In this document: one piece after another, positions 33,674 to 45,945 of the stretch
Layout: each line of letters starts with the position of its first letter
How positions within the stretch are numbered: position 1 is the stretch's first letter
DNA from: Triglochin maritima
Taxonomy: Eukaryota; Streptophyta; Magnoliopsida; Alismatales; Juncaginaceae
Assembly (NCBI GenBank): GCA_963682175.1
Contig: OY821775.1
Coordinates: forward strand, 10,512,501-10,576,500
Reading direction: 5' to 3'
DNA: 64,000 nucleotides
Program-made: the position numbers and the translations under genes
The notes under the pieces: generated by a model
What the model was told of the DNA's origin: nothing
The model's input: only the letters and a program-made list of their open reading frames with translations
The model's database searches: none

Positions 33674-36463
33674 TTAAATTATCTTCTCAGCTAAAGACAC
33701 TCGACGTCTAGTCGGTGGTCTTCCTACACGTCTGACATTATCTGGATTAAGAACCGATGTACCCCCAGACTCAGGTTCATCAAGTCGAACCAAGAACTGG
33801 GTAGTGTGCATACGTGCCTTAAGCATTTCAATACACTTCACGGCCCCAATATACCTTTCGTGGGAAATGAAGGCTTCCTGTGCGATCCAAACGACACGAC
33901 CCATGATGTCGTCGTGACGACGAAGCGCATCCTTCTCCATTACGCCATCGTCTGGGTACATCTTATCTCGATAGCTCCTTCGAATATCCTTCCACCATCG
34001 ATTAACGATGTAAGAGTCTGGGAGCAATGCATTAGGATTTAAGCGTCCAAGTACAACAAAAACGTGACAGCATAGAAGGCCAACGTGCTGAAACATTCTA
34101 CAATCACATGTGAAGTTCATGGATATGTTTTGTACTAGGAAACGTTTCGACAGTAGCTTCTCACCAGCCAAAACACGTTCAGATACCTTGTACTGAAATG
34201 TGTCATTCATATTGAACACCTCCGTTATATCGCAGTATATCATCTTCCCAATTTCTAACTGCACTTTCTTGAAGACCCCTACCGTATACAACTCGCTCAT
34301 CTGTCTCTCGAATGGATAAATTGAAACCAACTGGGGTCTCTTATGAAGACAATCAAAATCTGATTGAGCTTCCTTCTCGTACTTATGGCGGAACGCAAGT
34401 TCGTATTGTTGAACAAACTGCTTAAGGGTGGTCTTCGAAGTAAGATACTTGTCGAAAAAGGCGTTCATACTCTCGCTTCTCTGAGTAGATGTCATTCCCG
34501 CGAAAAAAACTATCACCAACAAATGCAGGTATCCACGACTCTCGGATTGCATAAATCGATTTGAGTCAGCTATGGTTCTGCAGGTCAAAATCAAGAAGGA
34601 AACCCTGCCAATTACGATCAAATTCTGCTGGGGTTTTGGAATCATATACAATCAATTTCAGATCAAATAACATGTGCTTCCAATACTGCGTCGGCAACTT
34701 CACGGGAGCTTTGTTCATTATGTGCCATATACAGAATTTGTGTCTTGAATCTGGGAAGACATTCCTTACAGCAGCTGTAATGGTACCACATTGATCTGTT
34801 ATTATGGCTGGGGGTATATCTGCATAAGGGGGGCAATTTAAAAGGAGTGAGTCATATATTGAAAGGTACAAAATCGTACTTTGAAAACTTTAACCGAACA
34901 GACCCACAACTTAATCCGAACAGACCGACCACTTAAACCGAACAGACCCACAACTTAATCCGAACATATAGACAACTTAATCCGAACAGACAGTCAACTT
35001 ATTCCGAACAGACAGACAACTAAATCCGAACAAATAGACAACTTAATCTGAACAGACAGACAACTTATTCCGAACAGACCCACAACTTAAACCGAACACA
35101 TACACAACTTAAACCGAACAGTCACACCACTTAACCCGAACACATACACAACTTAAACCGAACAGTCACACCACTTAAACCGAACCGTTCCACAACTTAA
35201 ACTGAACCGTTCCACAACTTAAACCGAACACTCACACCACTTAAACCGAACAGTCAAACCACTTAAACCGAACAGTCACACCACTTAAACCGAACGGATT
35301 CACACCTTAAACAGAACAGTCCCACCACTAAACCGAACATTTCCACCACTTAAACTCAACAGTTCCACCACTTAAACCCAACAGTTCCACCACTTAAACC
35401 CAACACATACATAGCTTAAACTGAACAGTCACACCTTACCGTTCATGCACGACAACCATGTTTGGAACAACCATATGTAATTTTCAGTGGTCTCAGAAGA
35501 CAGCAAAGCGCAACCGAGCAAAACTGACTCGTAATGATTATTAACTCCTACAAATGGGGCAAAAGGCATGTCGTATTTGTTTGTAATGTAGGTGGTGTCG
35601 AAACATATTGCGTCTCCAAAGTATGAATATGCAGCTCTAGAACGACAGTTAGCCCAAAACACGTTCCGTAGTCTTCCTTCGTCATTCATATCCATTACAT
35701 AGAAAAACATGGAATCAATCTTCTGCATCCTAATGAAATAGTTTTGAACAACTTGTGCATCACCAGGTCCCATCTTTAAATTTCTGACTTCGTTTACAAC
35801 ATTCCTGCACACAGGAACCACTAAGACCAGGCGCAAAATGTTCAACTTCAATTATGTTAGGCAGAAAGAACACAAACCTTAAATCCCTTTCGTTGAAAGT
35901 CAATTTTTCATGACCTCAAGCGTCGACCACAAAAGATTGCATGGTTTTAGCAATCGATATCCCAGCAGTATCATTGCACGATATGCACGCTTTGGCGGCC
36001 TCAGGGACAGTTCGTTTTTGTCTGAGAAAACGCATTTGCTCATGTTCAAGCATGACGTGGTTATGTTTAAGATCCACAAAGTTAATGTGGTAACCCCTTG
36101 CTGGGTTTCCGGAGACCCTTATCCGAGCAGTGCATTGGACTCTACTGGATAACCTAGGCTTCAATTTTCCTTGCTCTTGGTTTGTTGGTGTCGTGCCCTC
36201 CTTGGAGCAAGTCAGCGTGGCCCGTATAACAACACCACGATCGTAATGAGATTGTCTTGTCTTAACACCAAAACCACAAGAATCGGCATAAGCCACGTAA
36301 AATGTTTTGGCTTCTTCGAAAGAAGGAAAAAACATATCCTCCTTAGGAACGTTTGCCGGCTGCTCCACTTGGGGGCACATGAACGATTTCCATTGGAGTA
36401 CAGAGGAAGGACCACAGAAGAGAAGGGAAGAAAAAGGAAGACACATCTTGAGATGAATAACAA
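33674..36463 (-). pseudogene. FAR1-related (FRS/MULE transposase-type) gene, decayed
   Basis: Exons run about 36463-35878, 35804-35440 and 34819-33674. The first encodes a FAR1-type DNA-binding domain (FPSFEEAKTFYVAYADSCGF, CTARIRVSG, HNHVM), the second the start of the MULE transposase domain (AYSYFGDAICFDTTYITNKY, FAPFVGVNNHYESVLLGCAL), the third the rest (AIITDQCGTITAAVRNVFP, HIMNKAP, GMTSTQRSESMNAFF) and a SWIM zinc finger (CDCRMFQHVGLLCCHV). FAR1/FRS proteins are transcription factors derived from Mutator-like transposases. Damage: TGA at 35918-35916, TGA at 34568-34566 where the family has Trp, and an extra base in a seven-A run (34503-34509, plus strand) that shifts frame. The second intron is filled by minisatellite array 3. 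The start codon is uncertain. Confidence 0.85.
34888..35432 (-). repeat. 22-bp minisatellite array 3, filling an intron of the FAR1-like gene
   Basis: About 25 copies of a diverged unit, plus-strand form CACAACTTAAACCGAACAG plus TCA. It occupies nearly the whole intron 34820-35439 (minus-strand donor GTAAGG at 35439, acceptor TATGCAG near 34820). It is more diverged than array 2 but clearly the same family. Confidence 0.92.
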
Positions 36464-36560
36464 GTCTTCTACTGTGTAGGAGCGCCAAAATGATGAAGGA
36501 AGGGAGTGATTTGAGACACATTAATGAGGGATGGAAGGAGGGATGGAGAGATGTAAACAT

Positions 36561-38569
36561 TTGTACGTATAACCAAAGAATTGAGAAATAAAATAAAAAA
36601 GTAAACTTTTTTCTGTGCTGACATGGATAGTGTCAACTCAGTCGCGTCACTGAAGGAGCGTCCTAAAGAGCGGTCATCTATCATTTTCCTTTGGCTTATG
36701 CACGATCACGACGGAGCACTGCTTAAATAAAAAAATTTCAATTTTGTAAAAAATAAGAGTACTAATTTGAGGACTTTTGATTGAACTTCGTTTGAATATG
36801 TTATCCCTGTCTTCATATTAAGCAGAGGGATTTAAATAATAATTACTACTTTCATTTGACTAATATTATTTAATTACTAATGTGATTACTTTTATCATCT
36901 TTTTTTTTTTGGTAAAATCCATATGACCCAAGAACACATCATCATTACCTCATATATAATCAACGACTACAACCTATTACTCGTATCGTACGTACGACCT
37001 TAAAGACCCGAAAGCAAGTCAAAATATCGCATTGCAGTGCATATACAGTTATACACCCCACTTTTGTAATTACAAGACTCGAGACACCACCTTTTTTGTT
37101 TTTTCATACATTTTCAACACGTACGCACTACCATATGAAAGTAGTAGAATGCAGAACAATATTTTCTCATACTTCAACCACGTATTGTAATACTCTTTTG
37201 TAGTCATGGAACTTATCAACGTTCAATAGTTGTACCATATCTACTCAAATTTCTTATATGATCGATCGCAAGGGCGACACAACAAGTTATCCTCACTGAT
37301 GATATGTTGGACGATTAAAATAGTCTACTAGGAAAAATTCAATAATTTCATTTTGTTGGATGTCTCTAATCCGGATGAGGATCGAGGAGATTCGAAGTCT
37401 TCTACGACATGTGAACGAAGGAAGGAGATTCATAGAGGACGCAAGAGGAAAGAGCATGAGAAAAGGAATGCGTAGAAGAAAACGACGTCGAAATTGGATG
37501 ACACGTGATTATTACTTCAGAATATACGAATAAAACCTGCAACTATATTTGTCCAACTTAAGACTGTTGTGACCCGAAAACATATTCAAATATCCTGTTG
37601 TAGTACATATACAACCCACATACCTAATTAGTAATTACACGATCCGAATACTCCCGCAATATTTGTTCAATTGTTTTCTCGTTTTTCCATACATTTTCAA
37701 CATGTATTGTCAGGTAGAATGTCCACCTGTACTAGAAAATAGAAGTATAGAACAATATTAATGTGATATGCCAATCTCGTATTATAACACTCCTATGTAA
37801 TTTCTAGCAGCTTCTTTGTCAAGCAGTTTGTACAAGAGCATGGTTATGGTTGTGGTGGTGGTGGGATTGGAACAACAAGTCATCCAAGAACTTCAAAGAT
37901 ATTAGGTGCAGAAATTGTTACCTCTAATTAAAAGAGCTAGTGACCTCTCTATCGACCATGGGACTTGCAAATTGATGAGTCTCGTGAGTTTGGGGTTCAA
38001 ATTCCTTACAAACGGGTATAGGAAGGTAAGGTGTTAACTATGAAGGAAATATTTGGAAAGCAAAGTCGTTCTTTTGACAAACTTAGATGGTTAAGTAGTT
38101 TACTTTATTGGAATTATCTTTTAGTGAACTTCAATTAAGTAATATTATTTAATCTTTTTCGAATATCATAATTAACCTAGACATAAGTCAATACGACGTG
38201 TACCAATCCAAATCCAAACTACAAAATGTGTCGTACGACCTACAAACCATTGTGACTATACAACCCGAAAGCATATCCAAATATCTCATTGCAGTGCATA
38301 TACAACTTCCGAATGCATTTACACGACCCAAGACACCCGAGATAGTAATTAAGATTTTTTTTCGTTTAAAAAAAATTCAACACGTATTGTTAAGTGGATT
38401 GTGCACACACTTTATGAAAGTAATACAATAGTTATACGACATATGTATAATTATACAATTAGCCATATACAATAGTCATTTGACTAATAGCATATCCTAA
38501 CTGATTTGGGATTAAAGACTTTGTTTTTGTTGATGTTGTTTTTCATTTAACTAATATTATTTAGTTATT
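36561..38569. other. AT-rich spacer with three diverged copies of a ~200-bp repeat
   Basis: Copies lie at about 36993-37170, 37561-37760 and 38230-38440. All share GACCCGAAAGCA-like starts, AAATATC, TGCAGTGCATATACA, a CATTTTCAACACGTA-like stretch and AGAACAATATT or a close variant. A related piece lies left of the MULE-like locus (about 28930-29230), so the locus may have inserted into such a repeat cluster. No coding capacity seen. Confidence 0.6.
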
Positions 38570-38574
38570 AATGT

Positions 38575-39014
38575 TGATATAGATCTTGCGCAGGAATCGA
38601 CTCTCTTCGATCACCGCCGGAAATCCATCCGGGATCGCCGGAATCCACCAGCGCACAAGAAAGTAAAGAAGGCACAAAGGCTCTAGAAACTTCTTGCTGC
38701 CTCTCTTATTCCCATCTCGTCCTTCTTATATTTACAACTCATTTCAACAACGTGGTCACATCACCATTTAACTAACCACATGGCCACATCACCACACTAA
38801 ACTCATGTATACTAAACTTTGGCTACACCTTAAGGAAAAGCAAATCTCACGTGTCCTTATTACAACGTATTTGGGCACAATTACGTGGCTTGATGTATTT
38901 CATAAAACCAACTCAACTTGGTTTGCTGGCTCGAATTGGATTTACTGGTGGCGTTTGGATGTCTTCCTTCTCTCCCGTTTGTCTAGGAATTCTTCCGCTA
39001 TGTGTTCTGCATCA
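38575..39014 (-). repeat. Gypsy 3' LTR
   Basis: It starts TGATATAG and ends CTGCATCA. The polyprotein frame runs 73 bp into this LTR before stopping at 38942, so the last ~23 residues are LTR-encoded. Confidence 0.97.
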
Positions 39015-42000
39015 ATCCCTCCCCCTTGAATTGGACTCGTCCTCGAGTCGATATCAACATAGCGCGACTCCGACGGTGCGTGATACTTGAAGAGGTCGGA
39101 CACATTGAATGTCTTGGAGATACTAAAGTCCGAGGGTAGATCAATGACATATGCATTGTCATTGATCTTGTGCAAAACTTTATACGGTCCATACTTCTTT
39201 GGGGACAATTTGTGGTGCGTGCCGACCGGGAGGCGCTCCTTCCTCAAATAGACCATAACAAGGTCACCCACCTCGAAGACAACATAACGGTGATGTTGGT
39301 CGGCTGCGGCCTTGTACTTCGCATTGGCGGCAGTCAATCGCTTTGTGACTTCTTCCTGCACACTTCGAATCTCAGTAGACATTTCAATGGCTAAAGGATT
39401 CACATCCTTTGTCTTTGGAACATGGATTAGATCAAGAGCATGGCGAGGAGTGGCACGATAAACCACACTGAATGGTGCAAACCCTGTAGAGTTATGAATG
39501 GCGCTGTTGTATGCAAATTCGGCTTGCGGAATGGCTCGATCCCATTGGCGCGGCGTGTCCATACACAGGCTGCGAAGCAAATTACCAAGTGTACGGTTGA
39601 CGACCTCGGTTTGGCCATCACTTTGTGGATGAGCGGTAGAGCTATACTTGAGACTAGTATCAAAACGCTTCCACAAAGTTGTCCAGAACACGGCTAAAAA
39701 TTTGGTGTCCCGGTCCGATACAATGGACATCGGAATCCCATGAAGTCGAACCACCTCTTGGAAGAAAAGTCGGGCAGTGTGGACAGCATCCGAGGTCCTT
39801 TTGCAAGGAATGAAATGAGACATTTTTGAAAAACGATCCACCACCACGAAGATCGAGTCCACGCCGCGTTGAGTTCGCGGTAGTCCTAGCACGAAATCCA
39901 TGCTAAGGTCCTCCCAAATTCCTGCTGGAGTAGGTAGAGGCGTATACAACCCGGTGTTCTGCACGTGACCCTTAGCTTGTTGACAAATGGCGCATCCACG
40001 CACCAAGCCGGCCACTTCCTTTCTCAGCTGAGGCCAGAAGAAACGCTCAGCCACGGCCCATGTCGTTTTATCTCGACCAAGATGACCCGATAGACCCCCA
40101 GAATGAGCATCTCGTATAACTTGTTTGCGAAGAGAAGTTCGGGGAAGACACAACACGCGCCCTTTGAACAAAAGCCCTTCGAGAATATGGAAGTTGCCGG
40201 CTGAAATCCTGCGTGAGCATTTACTCCACAACTTGCCAAAGTCTTCATCATCTTGGTATAGCTCTCGCAACAAGTCTAGCCCAGCAATCTCAGCCCGTAG
40301 TTCCACAAGTAAGACAGCCCGACGGCTTAAGGCATCGGCCACTACGTTTTGAGATCCGGATTTGTGCTTAATTACATACGAGAATTGTTCCAAGTACGAA
40401 GCCCACCGTGCATGCATCTTATTCACGTGTCGTTGCCCTTTGAAGTAGCGCAACGACTGGTGGTCGCTATAGATGATAAATTCCCCGGGGATAAGATAAG
40501 ATTCCCAAGTCTTTAAAGCTCGAAAAATGGCGTAAAGCTCCTGCTCATAAGTGGACCATTTTTGCCGTGCGTCGTTAAGCTTCTCACTAAAGAAAGCAAT
40601 GGGACGACCACCTTGTGATAGGACTCCCCCAACACCAACACCACATGCGTCACACTCCACCTCGAAAGGCAAGTTGAAGTTTGGAAGGGCGAGGATGGGA
40701 GACGATGTGAGCTTCTCCTTGATGAGCTTAAAGCTTTCCTCGGCCTCGGGAGTCCATAGAAAGCTACCCTTCCTCAAACAATTGGTAAGAGGAGCCACGA
40801 TAGAACTGAAATTTCGAACAAAACGACGATAAAATGTTGCGAGGCCATGAAAACTTCGCACCTCGCTGGCTGACCTGGGCGTGGGCCATTCCCGAATTGC
40901 TCGAACCTTCTCATCATCGACTTGGACTCCTTCAGAGCTGATTACGAAGCCCAGAAATACTAACTTGTTGGTGAGGAAGTGACACTTTCCGAGGTTCACA
41001 TGAAGTTGGTGGTCATTGAGAGTGGTGAAGAGCTGGTGCAAATGTGTGAGGTGCTCTTCCTGATCATGGCTATAAACCAAAATGTCATCGAAGTAGACAA
41101 CGACAAATACTCCAATGTATGGATGCAATACATGGTTCATGAGTCTCATAAATGTGCTCGGTGCATTGGAAAGGCCGAATGGCATCACAAGCCACTCATA
41201 TAACCCCTCTTTGGTTTTAAAAGCGGTCTTCCATTCATCGCCGGGTCGGATCCTTATCTGGTGGTAGCCACTCCGAAGATCAATTTTTTAGAACACTCGA
41301 GCTCCGCCCAACCGGTCTAGCATGTCGTCTAGGCGTGGAATTGGGAAACGATAACGGATGGTAATCTTATTGATAGCTCGGCTATCAACACACATTCTCC
41401 AAGTGCCGTCTTTCTTGGGAGTAAGGAGGGCGGGAACCCCACATGGACTGAGGCTATGGCGAATAAAGCCTTTGGAAAGCAACTCCTCGATTTGCCGAGT
41501 CATCTCTTGCGCTTCAACGGGGTTCATCCGATAGTGTGGCAAATTCGGGAGGTTGGAACCAGGAATCAAGTCAATATGGTGTTGAATATCCCTCATCGGA
41601 GGTAGACCATGTGGCAGCTCCGGACTCACGATGGAAGCAAATTCATCTAAGATTTTCTGAACACTTCCAGGCACACTATGGGTAGAACCATCGCTGCCTT
41701 TGACCACCAATGCGAGCACCATACGGCTGGCGGTTGCACTGCCCAAGAACTCACTTCGATTTGCCAACAAAAGCAAAGATTTGCTACTGGTTTGACTGCG
41801 AGCCCCACCCCCCTCACTTGGTAACACAGCAGGTACCACAATCCTCTTCTCATTCCACCAAAAATAATACAAATTTTTCCGGCCTTTGTAAGTAGCATCC
41901 ACATCGAACTGCCAAGGTCGCCCCAACAAGACGTGACAAGCATCCATATCAACCACGTCACATTGGACCCAATCAGAGTAAGATTTGCCCAAAGAAATCG

Positions 42001-43387
42001 GGACGCGACAGGTGCTCGTGACTCGAATAATCGGCCCCTTGGTGATCCATCCCACATCATACGGTTGGTTACGAGGAGTTATTTGAAGTTGTAAGTGCTC
42101 GACAAGCCGTTTCGATACGATATTCTCGCTGCTTCCATTATCAATAATGAGGTGACACACTTTGTTGAGAATTGAGCATCGAGCATGAAAAATTTGCTTC
42201 CGTTGCGAGTTGTCAACCTCGGAATTGGGAGCGAGCAACAACTTTCTAACCACTAACGAGATTGTCCCCCCTTCCTCTTCAGCCACCTCGGCATTCTCAA
42301 GACCGTCCTCCTCGTCCGAGACGTCACCATCTCGTGCCACGACCGCAACAGGTTTGCGAGTAGGACAAACATTAGATTTGTGACCCAATTCATTGCAACG
42401 GTAACAACGATCAAGTGTGGGACGCGAGTATGGGTTCGACGGAGTTACCTTGGGAGTGGGGGCCCCCGACGGGTTTGAACCGCCAGGAGTTGTCGAGCCA
42501 ACCCCACTGGACTTCCATCGGTTGTTTGACGCGCCCGGACTGGCACGTTCTGGACCAACAACCCCGTCACCGATCCCACCTCTCGTGGTCTCCACCATCG
42601 GTCGCCGGGCAACGCTCCTCGAACCTGATCCTTCCGCTCGAAGCGCCATATGGTAGGCCTCCTCAAGAGTAAACATCTGCTGCAAGCTAAGTTTATCTTG
42701 AAGTGAATACTTGAGACCATTTACGTACCTAATTGCTTGTTGCTCATCGGACTCGGCGAGATCGCATCGAGATGAAAGACGCATAAATTCCTCAGTGTAC
42801 GCCGCCACCGTGCGCGCTCCTTGGATGCAGTTTTGATATTGTTGGAAGAGGCGCTGGTGGTAGTCCGGAGGGAGGAAACGGGATTGCAGCAATTTCTTCA
42901 TCTTGTACCACCCTCGGACTGGTGCCTTGCCCCGACGTCGTCGTGCATTTTGTGTTTGTTCCCACCAAGCCGAAGCTCCACCCCGCAACTTATAGGCGAC
43001 AATCTTGACTTGTTTGTGCTCAGGCACCTCCATCATCTCAAGGAAACGTTCCACCTCATACATCCACTCCAAGAACGCCTCGATATCGAGGTTTCCGTGG
43101 AAGAATGGGATATCCACTTTCAAACGATACTCGTCTGCATCACGTCGCGGATGTCGATCCCCACCTCCCCGGCGAACGTGGTGGACAGTTGGTTGCTCCA
43201 ACTCCTCTTCACTTGACTCTGGATCCCGAGCATCGTCACGTGAACGCGAGCCTCCGACATGGTCGCGTCTCCTGTCCACTCGTAACGCGGTGATGACTTC
43301 CCTCATCTCACGGAAACCTTGATCTATCGAGCGTTGATGTGCTGCGAGGGTTTCCCAAATCTGTTTGATTTCGTCACCTCCCGCCAT
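38942..43387 (-). pseudogene. Gypsy Gag-Pol polyprotein, single in-frame stop
   Basis: One frame of 1482 codons from MAGGDEIKQIWETLAAHQ (ATG at 43387) to 38942. Order: capsid (FFHGNLDIEAFLEWMYEVER), zinc knuckle CYRCNELGHKSNVC, protease (HLIIDNGSSENIVS), reverse transcriptase ([51 protein letters not shown]), RNase H ([31 protein letters not shown]), integrase ([29 protein letters not shown] core, [13 protein letters not shown]) and a GPYKVL-type C-terminal domain. The only defect is TAA at 41290-41288 (codon 700), in the early RT region where the family has Ser. No chromodomain is visible. The tail overlaps the LTR, as in CRM-clade elements, but the clade is uncertain. Confidence 0.93.
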
Positions 43388-43449
43388 GATCCTCGTCACT
43401 GCCGATGGTGGATGTTTGGTGATGAAGCAAGAATGGCTCTGATACCACT

Positions 43450-43889
43450 TGATATAGATCTTGCGCAGGAATCGACTCTCTTCGATCACCGCCGGAAATC
43501 CATCCGGGATCGCCGGAATCCACCAGCGCACAAGAAAGTAAAGAAGGCACAAAGGCTCTAGAAACTTCTTGTTGCCTCTCTTATTCCCATCTCGTCCTTC
43601 TTATATTTACAACTCATTTCAGCAACGTGGTCACATCACCATTTAACTAACCACATGGCCACATCACCACACTAAACTCATGTATACTAAACTTTGGCTA
43701 CACCTTAAGGAAAAGCAAATCTCATGTGTCCTTATTACAACGTATTTGGGCACAATTACGTGGCTTGATGTATTTCATAAAACCAACTCAACTTGGTTTG
43801 CTGGCTCAAATTGGATTTACTGGTGGCGTTTGGATGTCTTCCTTCTCTCCCGTTTGTCTAGGAATTCTTCCGCTATGTGTTCTGCATCA
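43450..43889 (-). repeat. Gypsy 5' LTR
   Basis: Same ends as the other LTR, followed by AATGT. The four differences from the left LTR are in the contexts CTTGCTG/CTTGTTG, TTTCAACAA/TTTCAGCAA, TCACGTG/TCATGTG and GCTCGAA/GCTCAAA. Confidence 0.97.
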
Positions 43890-43894
43890 AATGT

Positions 43895-45942
43895 ATTTAC
43901 TTTTATTTAGTTGGGATTATCCCTGAAAAGAGTTGGGGCGGTCGATCGGTTGCAGGACTTTCTTCAGCTGTGTCGATCGGTCCCCACGGGATAGATTTCT
44001 TTGGGGTTTTTTTTTCATTTCGGGAAGATGATAACATATTCTTATTCACTTATGAATGGTCTTGTACTCTTTAGGGTTAGATAACATATTATATCCACTT
44101 CCGTTTTGTTCCTTATTTTTTAATTGGATGCGCATGTTGCTATCATACTATGGAACGCAAGTAGCTCCAAACATAAGCTTCTAACGTTGAACGTGAGTAT
44201 TTGTTAAGGCCGACTCCTCAGATTCTTTGAAGGTCATTGGAGGACGCTTGAGTTTATAAGTGATTTTTTCCCTTCTTCTTCTTCTTCTTCTTGCAGTGCT
44301 TACATGATGGAGAAAGATGCATGTGGTGCTGATGTGGTGTTTCTCCTAGCTAGAGATAGATTAATTATGCTAAGATAAGAAGATCACGCGCTACAACTAA
44401 AATCGTACGTACATGAAGACCCAAAGTTGTAAGGAAATTTGTTCATAAGTTTTTACGTTCTATTTCCAACAGCACTAGGTTTTATCTATATGCGGTGTGT
44501 TTGCCTCCCGAGATCGACCTTATACATGGGAAGCTATTATAAATATTGAGGGCCAATAGATAGATGTCCATAAATTCTAGCAAAAGAAATTTCTTGTTTT
44601 GTTCGTAAAATCCTAAGAAATTAATAAACGTCTATTTCGTTGGTGCGTCTTGGCTGGCTGGGTTCCCTCTTACGCATGAAATAACACTTTCTTTTTAAGA
44701 TTATATATAATTTTGTGTTTTGTGTCTCCGATGTTCTTATGATATTATTCAGGTAACGCCCTGCAGGTTTCATGGAGTAAAGTTTTATAAATAAATAACG
44801 AGCATATCTCAATGCTGTCATTGTCTTTTCAAAAAAATTACGTGTTATGCATCAAGCAGAAAAGGGGTACATTAGGACCATAAAAACGGATAAAAATTGG
44901 ATATTTGAATAATCTAACGATAAAACTGAAAATAATTTATATGCCAATATTGTGTTTTACGCTTTAGTTGTTAAAGTTGGTACTAATTATTTACTTAAAA
45001 CACCAAGTTATAAATACTATTTATAACATATACAAAGTACGTACTGTTGTAAATTTTTGTGTAGTAACTCAAAATAGCTAATGTTATTATAAAATTAAAA
45101 TCTAGTAATTTTAATTCCTTGAACACTTACAAAATTCCGAAATCTATAGTGCATCATAGAAAGCTATATATATGGAATACTAGAGAAGGTTCAACCGTCT
45201 ACTATAGAATAAAAATATAGAAGCTTAAATCTTCCATATTTTTTCAAAGAATTGGACGTTTGAATAGTTTAATTGTTTTTTTATATAAATAGGTCATTAC
45301 TCTTATATATATGCCAATAGGGTTGTAGGAGCTCTCATTCACAGCAAATTGCCGTTTTTTGCTAGATGGATTATTGAGTTAAGAGAAATTTAGCCAATTC
45401 ATCAGATTTTTTTTAGCAAACCGGCAAAATTTGGCGTCTTGTTTTATTTCATTTGATATCCATGGCAGCATATAAATCTAATAAAAACTCCTACGATACC
45501 AGTTATCGTAAAAAATAATTTATTCTGGCATTAATTATTTAGAAGAATAGAAATATCTTGACATGGAGTATAAAAGATTCAGATTCCTAAGAAATTTGTA
45601 TTTTTTAATAATATAAAAAATTTAAGCGAAAATAAATAAAAAATATTATATTAAGTGGTGAAGAATGTGAAAAGATAGATAATAATGTGATCTAAAATAT
45701 CTCGGATTGTGGATAAATTTGGAATAAAATATGTGAATTTTACTAAGAAATATGAGTTAGGTATGGTTGTTTGAAATTTGAAAGTGTCTAGAACAGAATT
45801 CATAAAGAGCGTTATAGTATGTGTTTAGTAGAATTAGACATTGCAAGAAAAAACACTACCAAGGTATACTCAGTTTAACACTTCGCCGGTGAAACCTATT
45901 TTTCTAGTAATGAATAAACAAATCAAATTTTTTGAAGCTCAC
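43895..45942. other. AT-rich intergenic region
   Basis: Contains (CTT)7 at 44272-44292 and words like GGTCGATCGGT near 43937 and 43979. No gene is recognised. Confidence 0.5.
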
Positions 45943-45945
45943 TTA

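Larger units (their letters stand above)
38575..43889 (-). mobile_element. Young full-length Ty3/Gypsy LTR retrotransposon
   Basis: Two 440-bp LTRs differ at only 4 positions (all transitions) and are bounded by a perfect duplication AATGT (38570-38574 and 43890-43894). The primer-binding site TGGTATCAGAGCCA (minus strand, ending at 43448) pairs with initiator Met-tRNA; the polypurine tract AAGGGGGAGGGA abuts the left LTR. Order gag-protease-RT-RNase H-integrase marks Gypsy. At a rate of 1.3e-8 per site per year, 4/440 gives about 0.35 million years. Confidence 0.97.

Noticed and set aside
30382..35432. CRISPR-like look of regularly spaced repeats
   Set aside because: The 22-bp units are contiguous with no unique spacers, have no cas genes nearby, and lie in a plant genome; they are minisatellites.
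29270..36760. Terminal inverted repeats of the MULE-like locus (shared TCGTGAT near 29.29 and 36.70 kb)
   Set aside because: Only a 7-8 bp match with no matching target duplication; not enough to set the element's ends.
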